Origin: Nicotiana tabacum
Taxonomy: Eukaryota; Streptophyta; Magnoliopsida; Solanales; Solanaceae
Direction of reading: 5' to 3'
Length of the DNA stretch: 64,000 nt
Assembly (NCBI RefSeq): GCF_000715075.1
Contig: NC_134102.1
Span: 98,597,766 to 98,661,765, forward strand
Positions 34,131 to 47,100 of this stretch are shown one piece after another. Position 1 is the stretch's first letter; each line of letters opens with the position of its first letter. Both the position numbers and the translations under genes were made by a program. The notes beneath the pieces were generated by a model, which was not told where the DNA came from, searched no databases, and was given only the letters and a program-made list of their open reading frames with translations.

Positions 34131-35226
34131 TATCTTTATATGAATATGTTTGATTCATAATAGCAATTACAAAATACTCTTCCTATCAAAAAGAGTTCAA
34201 AAAGTTCAAGCCATATTTTCACTACAAACAAATTCATGTATACATATATAGTTTTGCTCATCTGATAATTATTTATATTTGGGTAACAATAATATTTAGA
34301 ATTCTAATATATTCTCTCCTTCAAAAACCTTATATTATATTGTCTAATGACGTTTTTTATGTTGCAATTTTATTTGTTGCATTATAATGCATTTCTGCAT
34401 GTTTTGTCCCTAATGAGCAAAAAGGTTTACGCATATAAATTATATAGCTCTAAATTAAATATATGCTAATAATATAATTCATCATATGCTTATATCTTCA
34501 CGATAAAATTTGTCTTACATCATACATGATTTCTACAATGGATAAACATATTATAGATCATCGACGTCAAACTTCCTTGAATAATTATATGGTAAATTAT
34601 TTATGCGAAATTAAATAATTTTATTACTTTATTATTCTTTGCAATATTAAAACTATATTCGACTTTTGTTAAAGATGTAAATAAACAACATGATACTTCC
34701 ATGGATGAGATGTATACAAGAATCACACAAATGCGGATAGAATATTTGAAATATGAATAAGTACACGTTAGAAACAATGCTTCTTTAAAGAACCAATTAA
34801 AATATTATTTTAGAATAATATTACAATTGGTAACAACCATCCAAACAAATCGTAAGGTATCATAACGTAAGAATTAATATTGCATGGATTAAAATATGTG
34901 CTTTTACTTTAAAAAAATTGTTTAATACAATCAAAATTATTTAGCCATTATAGTTAGTTTAATCCATGTGTTATGCGTCCCATATTCTTAGTCAACTTTT
35001 TATCCCATTTAACGTAATATGAAGATGTCATTTATGCCGCAACGAAAATTACGACCACTTAAGGGTCATTTGGTAGGAGATATTAAAAAAAAATGCAAAC
35101 ATTAGTTTTGTGCATTACGAATTTTTTGTTTGGTATATTTTCTCACCTATTTATAGTTAATACTTGTATTAATTATACATCCTATTTGATATTATCCCAT
35201 GTATAACTAATACATAGCAAATTATG
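34131..35226. repeat. Duplicated segment, copy 2 (1.1 kb)
   Basis: Matches copy 1 but lacks the SINE and 0.92 kb of its interior. The short junction near 34778-34783 has the bases TGCTTC that copy 1 lacks, which looks like filler at a repaired break. At 35157-35175 it shows the undisturbed SINE target. Confidence 0.85.
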
Positions 35227-36084
35227 ACATTAACAATGCAAGGGTTTTAATACTTGCTTAAACATGGTTAAAGATATCATTGCCCCTCAAATCCTTCAAA
35301 ACCTATTCCAAATACTTTTCACCATATTTTGTATATTTTTATACTATGATATTTTAATTATTTTTCCCCTTTAGCATTCTACTATAATCAGAATAATATC
35401 ATATTTAATACTATATTTGATTTTGCATTCGTTCAAAGTATAATCTAAAGTTTTTTTTTTTGTTAAAAATTTACCCATTTTTTAATAATTGGTATTTGTA
35501 TTATATGTCATAGCAATTAAATTTTTCTTCCATTTTAACTTTAATATTTCAATTAGTTTTCTCTTTTAGTTTTGCTTCCCAGTAAAAAAGTTGGCTGCAG
35601 AGAGAATAAAAAATGCGGAGGGTAATAAAACTAGTGTACAACATTAAAAAATGTGAAGGATTTTCTTGTAAACGATCAATATTTTTAGAAATTATGCAAT
35701 ACTTTAATACACAAAATCAAACAATGTATAAAAAATAACTTCAGCATAACTAATCTCAACGTTACTACACTATTTTTATACTTCCTATCAAACGACTTTA
35801 GTGTATTGTAACACTAAATTTTATGTAAGTAATAAAATAGTAACCAAATAATACAATTCTAATGCTAAATTTTATACGAGTATGAAAAGAAAAAATGATC
35901 AGTGGATTTGGCGCGGGTTTCGTTAGAAGTTTCAATCGATGGGGTCCCTTTGGCCAACTACTACTTGTGAAAAAGTCTAAGCATTAGTGTTAGGTGTACT
36001 TGCTTCTTTCTGCCATTAGCGCCTCCAATTAGGAACACGTCTTCATTATTCTCTTTCCCTTTGACTCTTCTCTTTATTTATTCA
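35227..36084. other. Upstream region of the ferrochelatase gene
   Basis: AT-rich sequence without a gene. At 35907-35916 TTTGGCGCGG fits the E2F site consensus TTTSGCGCSS, 175 bp upstream of the TATA box. This could be chance. Confidence 0.4.
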
Positions 36085-36136
36085 TATATACACGCAACCC
36101 CTTTTTTCTCCATCCAATAATTTCCCATAAACCCTA
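36085..36136 (+). promoter_or_regulatory. Ferrochelatase core promoter: TATA box and telo-box
   Basis: TATATA at 36085-36090 lies 190 bp before the start codon. A telo-box AAACCCTA at 36129-36136 falls 40-50 bp downstream, so it is probably in the 5' untranslated region. CCAAT occurs near 36114. Confidence 0.6.
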
Positions 36137-36279
36137 CATTTCTTATAACTTTTCTCTATATTTTATGAGCAAATCCCCTTTTAATATAACTATTTGATCC
36201 AAATCTTCACAACTTTCGAACCCCATAAAAAAAACTACTTATAAATTTCTTCCTTTTTTTTCCCTTGAAAATTTTGATC

Positions 36280-39200
36280 ATGGAAGCAGGGACGATCTCT
36301 CGGCTTCTTCAACCAATGAAGCTTCAAAGTTCAAATCTTTCCAATTTCAGCTCTAACTCTTCGATGTAAGCTTTTTATGGGTCATTCATTTTTTTTTGTT
36401 CTCGGAAATTCATTTCGGTTTTATACCTAGAAGCTGACCATTGTCAATTCTATGGGTTTTGATCCAATGATTTGTTAGCAAGATTATTTAATCTATTGTA
36501 TGTCAACTGTTTGAAACTCAGAATCTTGCTGAAAGATGTTCTTTTTTTTTTCTTTTTGCTGCTGGGATTAATTTTCTGATGATTTGAGTTTTCGTAGGAG
36601 CCTGAGGTCATATAGTACTGTTTTCACCAGACATATGAAGAAATTGTTGGTTTTACACTAATTTGAATATAAGTTAATCATGTGAAGTAAATGCTTCTTG
36701 TACAAAAAATTAGATTTTACTCTTAACGTAACGTAACTCTTAACATATGCAATGCAACATAGTAGGGATAATTAAATAAAGGGAGTGTATTAAGTACAAA
36801 GTCATAGAACTTTAATTGGAGAAAAGATCCACTTTCTGTTTGAGATATGTTTGCCTATAAGAAGTAATGCGAGTCCCTCTGTAAATCATATCGTAAGTCT
36901 CTGTCTTGGCAGGTTCTGCCCTCGGACAAGGTTAATGCCTGCTTGCCATGTCTCACATGGTGGACAAGAAACGAATCCTACCGAGCAGGAATTGTCTATG
37001 GTTTTATCTTCAGAAAATAAGAAGAGCAGTGTATTTGGTGGATCGTCTTTACATCGTCCAGTGCACAAGAGAGATCCAGTCGGCAAAACGTTTTGCTCTG
37101 TTGGGGCGTATACATATCCCGGGAGCATTGCTGAATCTCCTTCACAGACAACTGAAGAAAAGATTGGGGTGCTACTTTTGAATCTTGGAGGACCAGACAC
37201 GCTTCACGATGTTCAGCCTTTCCTGTTCAACTTATTTGCTGACCCTGTATGCTAGCAATCAGTCTAATTCCCTTGTTTCTTCTAAGCTGAAGATGTTGAA
37301 CAGTTAAGTTAGATTTGTTTGTGGTTATGCTAATGGTATCATTCTTTTGTTTTTTGGTGGGCAGGATATTATACGTCTCCCTAGATTATTCCGATTTCTC
37401 CAACGCCCATTAGCACAGCTCATTTCTGTTCTCCGAGCCCCGAAGAGTAAGGAAGGGTACGCTGCAATTGGAGGCGGTTCCCCTTTACGAAAGATAACAG
37501 ATGAGCAGGTAAAGAAAACCCTCAGTTTTATTTTTGGTACTATATGATAAAAAGCTCTTTTTTTTTTCCATATATGGTGGAGTCGTTTTCAACATGTTAT
37601 AACCCTCTTAAGCTCACTATTATAGGCTAGCGCGCTAAAAATGGCACTAGAAACAAAGGAAGTTCCTGCAAATGTCTATGTTGCAATGCGTTACTGGCAC
37701 CCATTCACCGAGGAAGCTGTTCACCAGGTAGGTCTAAAATGCCTTCTTTTTTTCCTTTAGCAGTTACATCTGTTTATTTCTTGATCACCTCTTTGATCTT
37801 GTCTGTGTCTTCTCTCATGTGTTTAGATTTATATCTAGCCAAGTTGAGTTGATAATGGCTTGCATTTATTCTTTTTCCTCGTTTTCATGTCAGTATGCAT
37901 GTATTCTAGTTGTTCTTTAAAAAAATCCCCTTGATATTTCAAATAAGTCCAACTTGTGTTAAGAGTTTGTATAGGGGCAGAACTTCAAGAGAACCACCTA
38001 GATATCAAAACTGAAAAATGTAAGCCATCTTAGTATTAAGTAAGAACACAGATTTCCCCATAGGGCTTTGGTCTAGTGGTAAGAGCGCAACATGTGATGT
38101 GGGTTAGGCGCACGACACGGGTTTGAACCCTATGACAAACAAAAGCTCGGTATTTAAGTGGAGAAGGGTAGAGGGGTGGGCCTATTATCAACTGAGTTTC
38201 GAACTGTCAAGTGCCTACATAACTGCAGCTTCAATTTTGGCTATGGTAATGATGGAAATGGTTTTGGTATTAGACTAGTCAGAAAGGGGACGGCTAGCTG
38301 TCTAGACTGCATTTCGGGAGTTTGAAAACCATCCAAATACAACCAAATCTACAATCCCCGGTCCTCGGAATTGAGCTTCCAAAGGGGTGCTTGCTGGAGC
38401 AACTCAACGAGATGTGGGTTCAATTCCCGCTATGCCTCATCCTAGTAGGTGTTTCATGTCTGTGCCAACGGGCCAGCTAAACTTTGTAAATGATTTTTTC
38501 CTATCTAGAGTGAGGGAGCTTCAATTTCTTAAGAAGAACCGAGACATCTCAAGTGTGGTTCTGGAGCCGAGGCCATGCACTCCATTTGTCCTCAAGAATT
38601 TCTCAGTTATTGAAAAAAAGTAATAATAAAGAATCACTAATAATAGAGGAAATAATTCTGATTGATAGAACAAAAATTTGTAGGATCTTAAGATCATAAC
38701 TTTTTGTCCTATGAGTCCTTATAAAAAAATGTCGTTTTGCCCTATGAGCTATGTTGCGCGGAGTCTCCAAAATGCTGCCGCACCCATGTCGGATCCTCCA
38801 AAAATGCACTACTTTTGGAGAATCCGGCACGCACCCAGCAATATTTTCGGGGAGTTCGAGCAACATAGCCTATGATCTTCTCTTCAATGTTTTTGTTTAG
38901 ATTTATGATAGAAGTGGTCCTTATTTTTCTGGAACCTGCAGCTCATCTGCTGCAAATTCGCTTTTAATTTACGGTATAATGAATGTAAACAACGGTATAC
39001 CTTTTGGCCCATCCTTTTCCATTTATGTTTATGCATAACCTGTATTACATGTTTTTACAAGTGATGTATGTTCTGAGCTCCTGTCGTATTTAGACATTTG
39101 AGTTTATATCTTTAGAATAGATTTTCACCAATTTCAACTTTTCCTGTAGTTATGCAAGTTGTAGGTATGTAATGTTTCTTTTTTCTTCTTCTAGTCTTAT

Positions 39201-42200
39201 AAAGTTCTTATGATTTTACACTTAGACCTGGGATCCTAAAGCAATCCTAACCAGGATTTGATCCTAGAAAAAAAAAAAACTTCTTTAATGAGTAATTTTT
39301 GAAGAATTTTTTGTTGGGAAAAGTGGCAAATTAAAGATATAATAGATGACATTTCTAGTGAATGGATGCCTATTGAATTTGATTTTTTGTAGCTCACCAC
39401 CCTCTCCTTCACTTTACACCCAAAGGGGAAATAATAAACATAAGAAAGAAGGAGAGAACACCTCTCTCGATCTCCAACCCTTATAGAGTTTTAGTGCAGG
39501 TAAATAGCAGAAGACTTCTGCACTATATGCTTTTGCATCGTCCTCATTATAATGAATATTCATTTTATAGGGGTACCTAAAGTAAATCAGTTGGACTCCT
39601 ATCTTGTCTAGGAATGAGGACTATGATGATTACGAAATTTTCTAGTAATTAAATCGGATGCTTTCACAATATTTTCTTAGCAATTACAGATCTTCATATG
39701 CATACCAGTATGGAATCTACAATTTTATGCTGTGTAGATAGGACCAGGATGGGGGTAACCAACTGTTGGACATTGGATGTTTGTGTAGTGAATGGATGTC
39801 TGTTTGCATAGCAAAGCCTTATTGATAATGCAGTGTTTCCCTTAGTGATCTGTAATATACACTCTCAGCTTTATCTAGTAAATACATATGTATAATACAT
39901 GTTAGATGTTGATAATTCTGAAAATCACCAGCTGTTAATTTGAGATCCTATATTTTTTTTGTCCTTTCATTTAAAAATCTCATGTGCTGAATGTCCTAGA
40001 TAGTACATGCTTTATTCATATATCCAATCCCAGCAGCAGTCGTCCATTTTCGAAAGAAGCATCTGATTGAACAGCTGGGATTGAATGGGCCCGCCCCAGA
40101 ATCACTCATCTCCTGCGAATGCTAAAATTATGTAAATCTTCTCTTTGATCTGAATTTGTGTTCCCTGTTGTGCGGCAGATTAAAAGAGATGGGATTACGA
40201 AGCTCGTAGTGCTGCCTTTGTATCCTCAATATTCTATCTCTACAACTGGTTCGAGCGTCCGTGCCCTACAAAATATTTTCAAGTAATTCTTTCTTTTCAA
40301 TTTGGTAACTGCATGTGTGGAATGTCATATTCTTTCTTAATAATGTTACATATATATTGTTCCTGATTCTAAATAATATATGAACTCCTTTATCAAAATA
40401 ATGTATGAACTTTGCTTCCTCTCAGGGATGACTCTTATCTGTCTAGACTGCCAGTTGCTATCATTGAATCCTGGTACCAACGACAAGGCTACATCAAGTC
40501 CATGGCAGACTTGATAGAGAAGGAGTTGCATAATTTCTCTAACCCTGAGGAGGTAGATTATCTTCTTATTCTTTAGTTGTATGGACTCAGTTCCTGTCCG
40601 TCATGTTTATACTTGTAATTGATGAACTCCTTTTTACTATTATTGAAACTGGGAGTAGCTACCGTGGCAACATAATGACAAGTTTTTGGATGATTTTAGG
40701 TCATGATTTTCTTTAGCGCCCATGGAGTGCCAGTTAGTTATGTTGAAGATGCTGGTGATCCGTATAGAGATCAGATGGAGGAGTGCATTTCCTTGATAAT
40801 GAATGAGCTGAAAGCTAGAGGAACTAACAATCATCATACCTTGGCTTATCAGGTTTGTCATTGGATCATGTTTTCTGCGTTACACAGTTCTTGACATTCT
40901 ATAATGCCATCTGCATTGAGCTCTCCCTTATGGTGGCCATTGCGTAAAGTTATTATAGATAATAGATTAGAAATAAATGTAGATTACACACTGTAATCAA
41001 TCTACATCCAGTTGTGCTTATACTGATCAGTTCATGGCAAAGTTGGAAATAGTCCATGTTTTCCTCTTTAGCCTTTTCTGTATGGGGGTTGGGGGGCAGA
41101 ACGGTGGGCTGGTGGGGTATTGAGAAAGAATAAATTGACCTTTGTCCCATGTTCTATTTTGATTTTGTGTGTGTGTGTGTGGGGGGGGGGGGAGTGGGCT
41201 GGTGGATTTTGAGAAAGAATATTGATACCTTTGTCCCATGTTAGTTCTATTTTGTCAGTCCAAAAGGATGGCATTTTCCTAAAATTGCGAAACTTTCCCC
41301 CCAACAATTCTGATATTATTTCCAATTTGATATGGCATAGTTTCAACGATATCCATTATAACATATTATTCCTATACATGTAAAAGTTAACCAGGTCCAT
41401 TACAATGCGAAGGATGGATTTTTCTTCCTGTTTGGTGTTGAATTTAATCTGATATAATTTTTTTTTGGCATTCTAGAGCCGAGTTGGACCTGTACAGTGG
41501 TTGAAACCATACACTGACGAAGTTCTTGTTGAGCTTGGCAAGAAAGGTGTAAAGTCTCTGTTGGCTGTTCCAGTAAGGTATACATCCTAGAGCCACCTGA
41601 ATTTTCTGTTCTCAGTTTCGTGCAGCTCTTTTAATGTGGTGCGATCAAACTCAGTGTTAAGAATTTATTGGGCAATATTTTGTTAGGTTCACATCCCAGT
41701 ATTAGACTTACATAAAGCTATTTCCTTACATTTGTTGGGTACTGTTTCAAGGCTATGATGGTCTCTAGCCAGACCCAATTTGCTGGAGATGTGATAGGAA
41801 AGCCACATGACTGATAGGATGGTATTATCCCAATTATGTAACATAACTTTAGGCATCTTTGCAAATGGAAGCTAACTTTTGTGCATATATAGAGATTGAA
41901 AACTTGAGATGATTCAACTACAGAAGTGAGATGCTACTTTCTTGACTTATCAAAAGAAAGATAAACAAATTAATAGCAGTGAGATGCTACCTGAGTACAA
42001 CAACAAAAAACAAATTAATAGCAGTGAGATGCTAACTGAGTACATTTCTCAAAATTCTCTGCAGTCTCATATTCTGGGTCAAGTTAAGCGAATCCTCGTT
42101 ATGCTTTGAATCTTTGAACATTCATCAAATCTTTTGTTGGTAAGTTGGATATTTTAGGTCCTATAACTTATGAATTTCCGAGCACAGGAGCTGCATGCAG

Positions 42201-42802
42201 CTATCTAACATATGCCAAGCCAACCTTTGGTTTGAGTTACGTTATAGTTGTTGGAATTTGAAAAGGATCAAAATTTTGAAAATGTTAAGCACTTAAATAT
42301 GAGAGAGTTAAGCACTTAAATTATCCTCCCCCCCCCCCGAAAGTATTATGGGCTTGATTGTTGAAATGACAGTTAAATACTTCTTGTGTCTCTTTAGACT
42401 TTCTTAATACTTGCACAAAGATGTTTTTTCTCTTGGTTTTCTTATTGATATCTCGTATTAATGTATGCTTGCTATTGGAATTTCAGCTTTGTGAGTGAGC
42501 ACATAGAGACTCTTGAAGAGATTGATATGGAATACAAGGAATTAGCACTTGAATCAGGAATTGAAAATTGGGGTCGCGTTCCTGCTCTGAATTGCACCTC
42601 ATCCTTCATAACTGATCTGGCAGATACAGTTATTGAAGCATTGCCTTCGGCTATGGCAATGTCGACGTCCACTAGTACAGAGGAAGAAGTTGACAATGAT
42701 CCAATGCAATATTTTATAAAAATGCTTTTCGGATCACTATTAGCATTCGTTTTTCTGTTCTCACCAAAGATGGTATCGGCTTTTAGGAAGAACATCCTTT
42801 AG
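36280..42802 (+). CDS. FC1: Ferrochelatase, plastid type I (FC1-like), nine exons
   Basis: Ferrochelatase inserts Fe2+ into protoporphyrin IX, the last step of haem synthesis. Nine exons with GT-AG introns join in frame: 36280-36365, 36913-37246, 37365-37508, 37626-37727, 40179-40282, 40426-40552, 40700-40852, 41477-41577, 42487-42802; 488 residues. The Ser-rich N-terminus (about residues 1-85) looks like a transit peptide. LLNLGGPD is at 117-124, [14 protein letters not shown] from 234, and the signature FFSAHGVP with metal-binding His307 runs on to [14 protein letters not shown] contains the catalytic Glu388. The C-terminus has a hydrophobic segment (about 460-478) and SPKMVSAF, and lacks the light-harvesting-like motif of FC2, so FC1 type is favoured. 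All key residues are intact. Confidence 0.95.
38063..38210 (+). mobile_element. tRNA-derived SINE in ferrochelatase intron 4
   Basis: The head reads GGTCTAGTGGTAAGAGCGC (box A) and, 40 bp later, GGGTTTGAACCC (box B). The body contains AAGCTCGGTATTTAAGTGG and GGGTGGGCCTATTATC, which I associate with Solanaceae SINEs. It is not a tRNA gene because no cloverleaf acceptor stem closes. Confidence 0.72.
38749..38868. mobile_element. MITE copy in ferrochelatase intron 4
   Basis: A 120-bp foldback element with ends CTATGTTGCGCGGA and TTCGAGCAACATAG and a nearly perfect inner hairpin around TCGGATCCTCCAAAAATGC. Flanks CCTATGAG and CCTATGAT form an 8-bp duplication with one mismatch. Same family as 28863-28981. 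Confidence 0.87.
41060..41245. repeat. Imperfect tandem repeat with GT and poly-G tract in ferrochelatase intron 7
   Basis: GGGCTGGTGG, TGAGAAAGAATA and CCTTTGTCCCATG occur twice about 100 bp apart, the second copy preceded by (GT)n and a run of 12 G. It lies in the intron between exons 7 and 8. Confidence 0.7.
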
Positions 42803-44163
42803 GGAAAGACAAAAGCTCCTTTTCAGTAAGGCAGGAGGATTAGTACAGAGAGTAAGAAGGCGATATTTCATATTCGTGTTGCCACCTGAAAGTTTCTTAA
42901 TTTTGTGAGCAGTTTACAAGTTTTGTTCTAATTAAATATATTAGATATTACTTTTGTTAGAATGGATACAACAGTTTCGAAGTGCTAGTATTCTGTTTGG
43001 ACTCGATACTTGTACATAGAACATGAACACAATCAGAAATACAATAATCTTTGTGGCCTTGGGTTTCGACCCATTAGAAGTTGTCTTGTACTTTTCCAAA
43101 CCTATGAACTTCCTTTTTCTTTTTATTTATTTATTTAGAAGAATTAAAAGCTACTGTAGGCTTTCTTCTATTATACAGTAATATTTTTTGGTTAAGCATT
43201 TATAAGGAAACCGGCAAGGACAAATTAATTAGCACGGTTGCAAGCCGTGGAAGCAGCTTCTAAACATGCAAAGTAAGCTTAATGTGATCTAGCTTTCCTC
43301 AAACCTATGAATGTGCATAGCGGAAGTTTAGCTTCTAAACATGCAAAGTAAGCTTAATGTGATCTAGCTTTCCTCAAATCTATGAATGTGCATAGCAGAA
43401 GTTTAGTGCTGAACTTTAGTAAAGCATCTCTATAATCAGCAAATGAGGTGGCACGATTTTTAATGTGAATATGATCCTTACGATCAACTTTCTTGCCAGC
43501 TTATGCTCTTAAATTGAAACTGTTAGAAACCAAAGCAGGCCTAAAATAGTTATCCACTACCTAGCAACTACTATCCAATCGGAGTTAAATGGCATATGAT
43601 CCAAGATGCTCTTAAACTATGCAAAAAATCTTAATTAGGTACTTTCCAAGTCAAAACTCACGAACAAAGTCTTGAACTCCCTCTGTCCCAGAATTTATAC
43701 GTACTTTATTAAGGACAATCAAAACCTCAAATTGCCAGAGAGATCGCAAGAGTTGAACCAGATTTGAAAGTTTGTCCAATTTGGTAACATCACTCTCAAG
43801 ATACAATCTCTAGTTCAGCAAGAAACTTTTCTTTTCAATTAAACAGCTTTAACTTTAAGACTGTTAAAAAGAGAGCCGCACAGGAATTATTTTGATTCCA
43901 GAGGAAAATAAACATATAGCAAGCAACAATAATCGCGCAATGACATGCTTGATGCCGCCTTATTGAAGCACATATATTACTCCTAACTCAGCCTTTGAAA
44001 TCTTTAACAGAAGGCTCATCCTCTGCGTACATTGTACCTGCTAAACATGAAAATTGAAAATCTGTATCTCGTTGATACGTGTTATCCGCTCAAAGTAGAG
44101 ATTGGCAATGACCTATCAAAAGTGATATAAGTCATTTCTTTGAAACCTAATACTTGGAGACAT
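42803..44163. other. Intergenic region between convergent genes
   Basis: Holds the 3' untranslated ends of the ferrochelatase gene (plus) and the ATP synthase subunit g gene (minus), stops 1.36 kb apart. AATATATT-type poly(A)-like signals lie near 42935. A 75-bp exact-phase duplication is at 43256-43405. Confidence 0.7.
43256..43405. repeat. 75-bp tandem duplication
   Basis: Two head-to-tail units beginning GCTTCTAAACATGCAAAG at 43256 and 43331, with only two or three differences. Confidence 0.92.
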
Positions 44164-47100
44164 TCAGACATAATAACCAGTAATCGTGAACCCTCGTCCT
44201 ATGATCTCCCCAGCACAAAACCAAGCAAAACATTCAAGGCCAAAAAGAGCAGCAATGCCAGCATCCTCGATTTTCAGCTCCTGTCTGTGCTTCCACAAGT
44301 GCTTGACATCATCAAGTTCCTTCCAGAATGCTTGATAACGACCAGGAATACTGTCCCAAGAAGCAGACAGATCATTAATACAAGATGAATGTGAAGGAAT
44401 AAACTGAACAGGTTTTCTATCAGGTGACACAAAGAAGCTCAAGTTTTAACCTTTCCAATCTGACATCATCCAACAACATGCGAGAAGCACAAAAGTCTTT
44501 GCAACGATTAACTGTGGCAAAGTGGAAGCGTAATATGTTCCATACGGTCCAGCTTTAAACACAAACCCCCCCACTCCACCCCCCGATCAAATAAATCAAA
44601 AGACCTAGTCACTCTGTCCCACTTAATTACATACTTTACATGTGGTTTATCGCGAAATGCTTGGGGCACATATAAATACTCATTTTCCACTTTCAAGAAT
44701 ACAAATCATCACACATCAAATTTAAACTATTCCATGACATATACCCCAGCAAACCAAAACCATATACAGAATTCCAACAAATATCAACAACAACAACCAA
44801 GTGAAACCCCACTAGTGGGGTTTGGGGAGTATAGTATGTACGCAGACCTTACCCCTACCCCAAGGGGTAGAGAGGTTATTTCCGATAGACCCTCGGCTCA
44901 AGAAGACGAAAAAAGACAATATATCAGTACCATCCATAAAAATCTTAGAAAAAAATAACAGCATCACAAGAACATAGATGAAAAGCAAAACAATAACCGG
45001 TAGATAAAGCCCGGCACTAAAAGGAACGAAAGAGTAATGCGAACCCAATATTAACCACTTACAGTCTAAGACAAAACCCTAACAGACTAGCCTCACTCTA
45101 ACGCGCCGTAGAAATATGCACAACTACCTCCTTACCTACGACCCTAATGCTCGACCTCCATAACTTCCTGTCTAGGGCCATGTCCTCGGTAATCTGAAAC
45201 CTCGTCATGTCCTGCCTGATCATCTCTCCCCAATACTTCTTAGGCCGCTCTCTACCCTCGCATCCACCAAAGCCAGCAGCTCGCACCTCTTTACCGGGGC
45301 ATCTAGGCTTCTCCTCTGAACGTGCCCGAACCATCTGAGCCTAGCTTCCCGCAGCTTGTCATCCATGGGGGTCACGCCTACCTTCTCCCCAATATCTTCA
45401 TTCCTAATCTTATCCACCTTAGTGTGCCCGCACATCCGCCCCAACGTCCTCATTTCTGCTATTTTCATCTTCTGGATATGAGAGTTCTTAACTGGCTAAG
45501 ACTCGGCCCCATACAACATAGCCGGTCTAACCACCGGCCTATAAAACGTATCTTTGAGTATCAACGGCACTTTTTTGGCACTTTCTTGTCACACAGGACT
45601 CCAGACGCTGACCTTCACTTCATCCACCCCACCCTAATACGGTAAGTGACATCCTCGTCGATCTCACTTTCCCCCTGTATAACCGACCCAAGGTACTTGA
45701 AACTGCCCCTCTTGGGGATGACCTGTGATCCAAACCTCACGTCCAATCCCGCTACCGTCGGCTCGACGCTGAACTTGCACTCTAGGTATTCCGTCTTAGT
45801 CCTGCTCAACTTGAAACTCTTAGACTCAAGGGCCTGTCTCCAAGCCTCCAGCCTCTCGTTGACGCTGCCTCGCGTCTTATCAATCAGAACAATGTCGTCA
45901 ACAAATAACATACACCATGGCACCTCCCCTTGAATATGACGTGTAAGTGCATCCATCACCAGGGCAAATAAGAATGGGTTGAGCGCAAATCCTTGGTGTA
46001 ACCCCATAACAACCGGAAAATGCTCTAAGTCGCCTCACACTGTCCTAACCCGAGTCTTAGCTCCATCATACATGTCCTTAATCACCCTAATGTAAGCAAC
46101 CGACACACCTTTTGCCTCCAAGCATCTCCATAAAACCTCTCTAGGAACCTTATCATATGCTTTCTCCAGATCAATAAACATCATGTGAAGATCCTTCTTC
46201 CTATCCCTATACTGCTCCACCAACCTCCTAATAAGGTGGACAACATCCGTGGTAGAACGCCTCAGCATGAACCCAAACTGGTTGTTTGAAATAGACGCAG
46301 TCCTCCTCACCTCACTTCTATCACCCTCTCCCAAACTTTCATGGTATGACTCAGTAATTTGATACCCCTACAGTTGTTACAGCTTTGGATATCATCTTTG
46401 TTCTTGTACAACGGAACCACCATACTCCACCTCCACTCCTCCGGCATCCTATTCGTCCTGAAAATAACATTAAACAGCCCAGTCAGCCACTCCAAACATG
46501 CTCTACCCACACACCTCCAAAATTCTACCAGAATTTTGTCCGGCCCAGTAGCTCTGCCCCTACTCATCTTTCGCATAGCCTCCACGACCTCTGCAACCTT
46601 GATGCGCCTACAATACATAAAGTCACGGTGACTCTCGGAATGCCCCAATTCACCTAGCACAATATCCCGATACCCTTCCTCATTTAGAAGTTTATGAAAA
46701 TAGGTCTGCCATCTCCGCTTAATTTGGTCCTCCCCCATCAATACTCTATCGTTCTCGTCTTTGATGCACCTCACTTGGTCCAGATCCCGAGCCTTCCTCT
46801 CCCTCGCCTTGGCTAGCCTGAATAACTTCTTCTCCCCGCCTTTGTCCCCCAGTTACTCGTACAGACGAGCAAAAGCCGCAGTCTTAGCCTCCGTGGCCGC
46901 CGGCTTCGCCTCCTTCTTAGCGGCCTTATATCTCTCACTGTTCGCTCTCCTCCTCCTCGCCAGTGCTACCTACTAACTTCAGGTACGCCGCCTTCTTCCC
47001 TTCCACTTTACCTTGGACCTCATCTTCTAGAATAAAATTCAATTATATAAGAGGAACTAAGTCCAATCAACATGTCACGGTAAACAGGAAAGCGAGAGCT

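Larger units (their letters stand above)
37728..40178 (+). other. Ferrochelatase intron 4 (2.45 kb)
   Basis: The longest intron of the gene, bounded by CAG|GTAGGT and GCGGCAG. It has received a SINE (38063-38210) and a MITE (38749-38868). The rest shows no coding sequence. Confidence 0.85.
44780..47025 (-). mobile_element. RTE-clade LINE, 5'-truncated, in the subunit g intron
   Basis: Same family and same strand as the LINE at 21655-25370. The 3' end has a (TTG)n tail (44776-44798 on the plus strand as CAACAACAACAACCAA). RT and C-terminal pieces are present; the endonuclease is missing, as expected from incomplete reverse transcription. The 5' end is near 47025. It is in sense with the host transcript. 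Confidence 0.87.

Noticed and set aside
35907..35916. E2F site as a firm regulatory call
   Set aside because: A ten-base match in 0.9 kb of upstream DNA may be chance; noted only in the upstream entry and one finding.
36886..37200. Minus-strand frame of 104 codons
   Set aside because: It is the antisense shadow of ferrochelatase exon 2.
38063..38140. tRNA-like sequence in the ferrochelatase intron
   Set aside because: Boxes A and B are present but no acceptor stem or full cloverleaf closes; it fits a SINE head.
38370..38440. Second tRNA-like piece (GGAGCAACTC, GGGTTCAATTCCC)
   Set aside because: Box A is weak and the body shows no SINE tail or target duplication; left unannotated.
42487..42802. 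FC2-type ferrochelatase with light-harvesting-like tail
   Set aside because: The C-terminus ends [13 protein letters not shown] after one hydrophobic segment and lacks the light-harvesting-like motif, so FC1 type fits better.
44164..44442. Single-exon 92-residue gene starting at 44442
   Set aside because: The first 30 residues have no resemblance to any family; the similarity starts exactly after GGGACAG at 44351, an acceptor that pairs with exon 1 at 54365.
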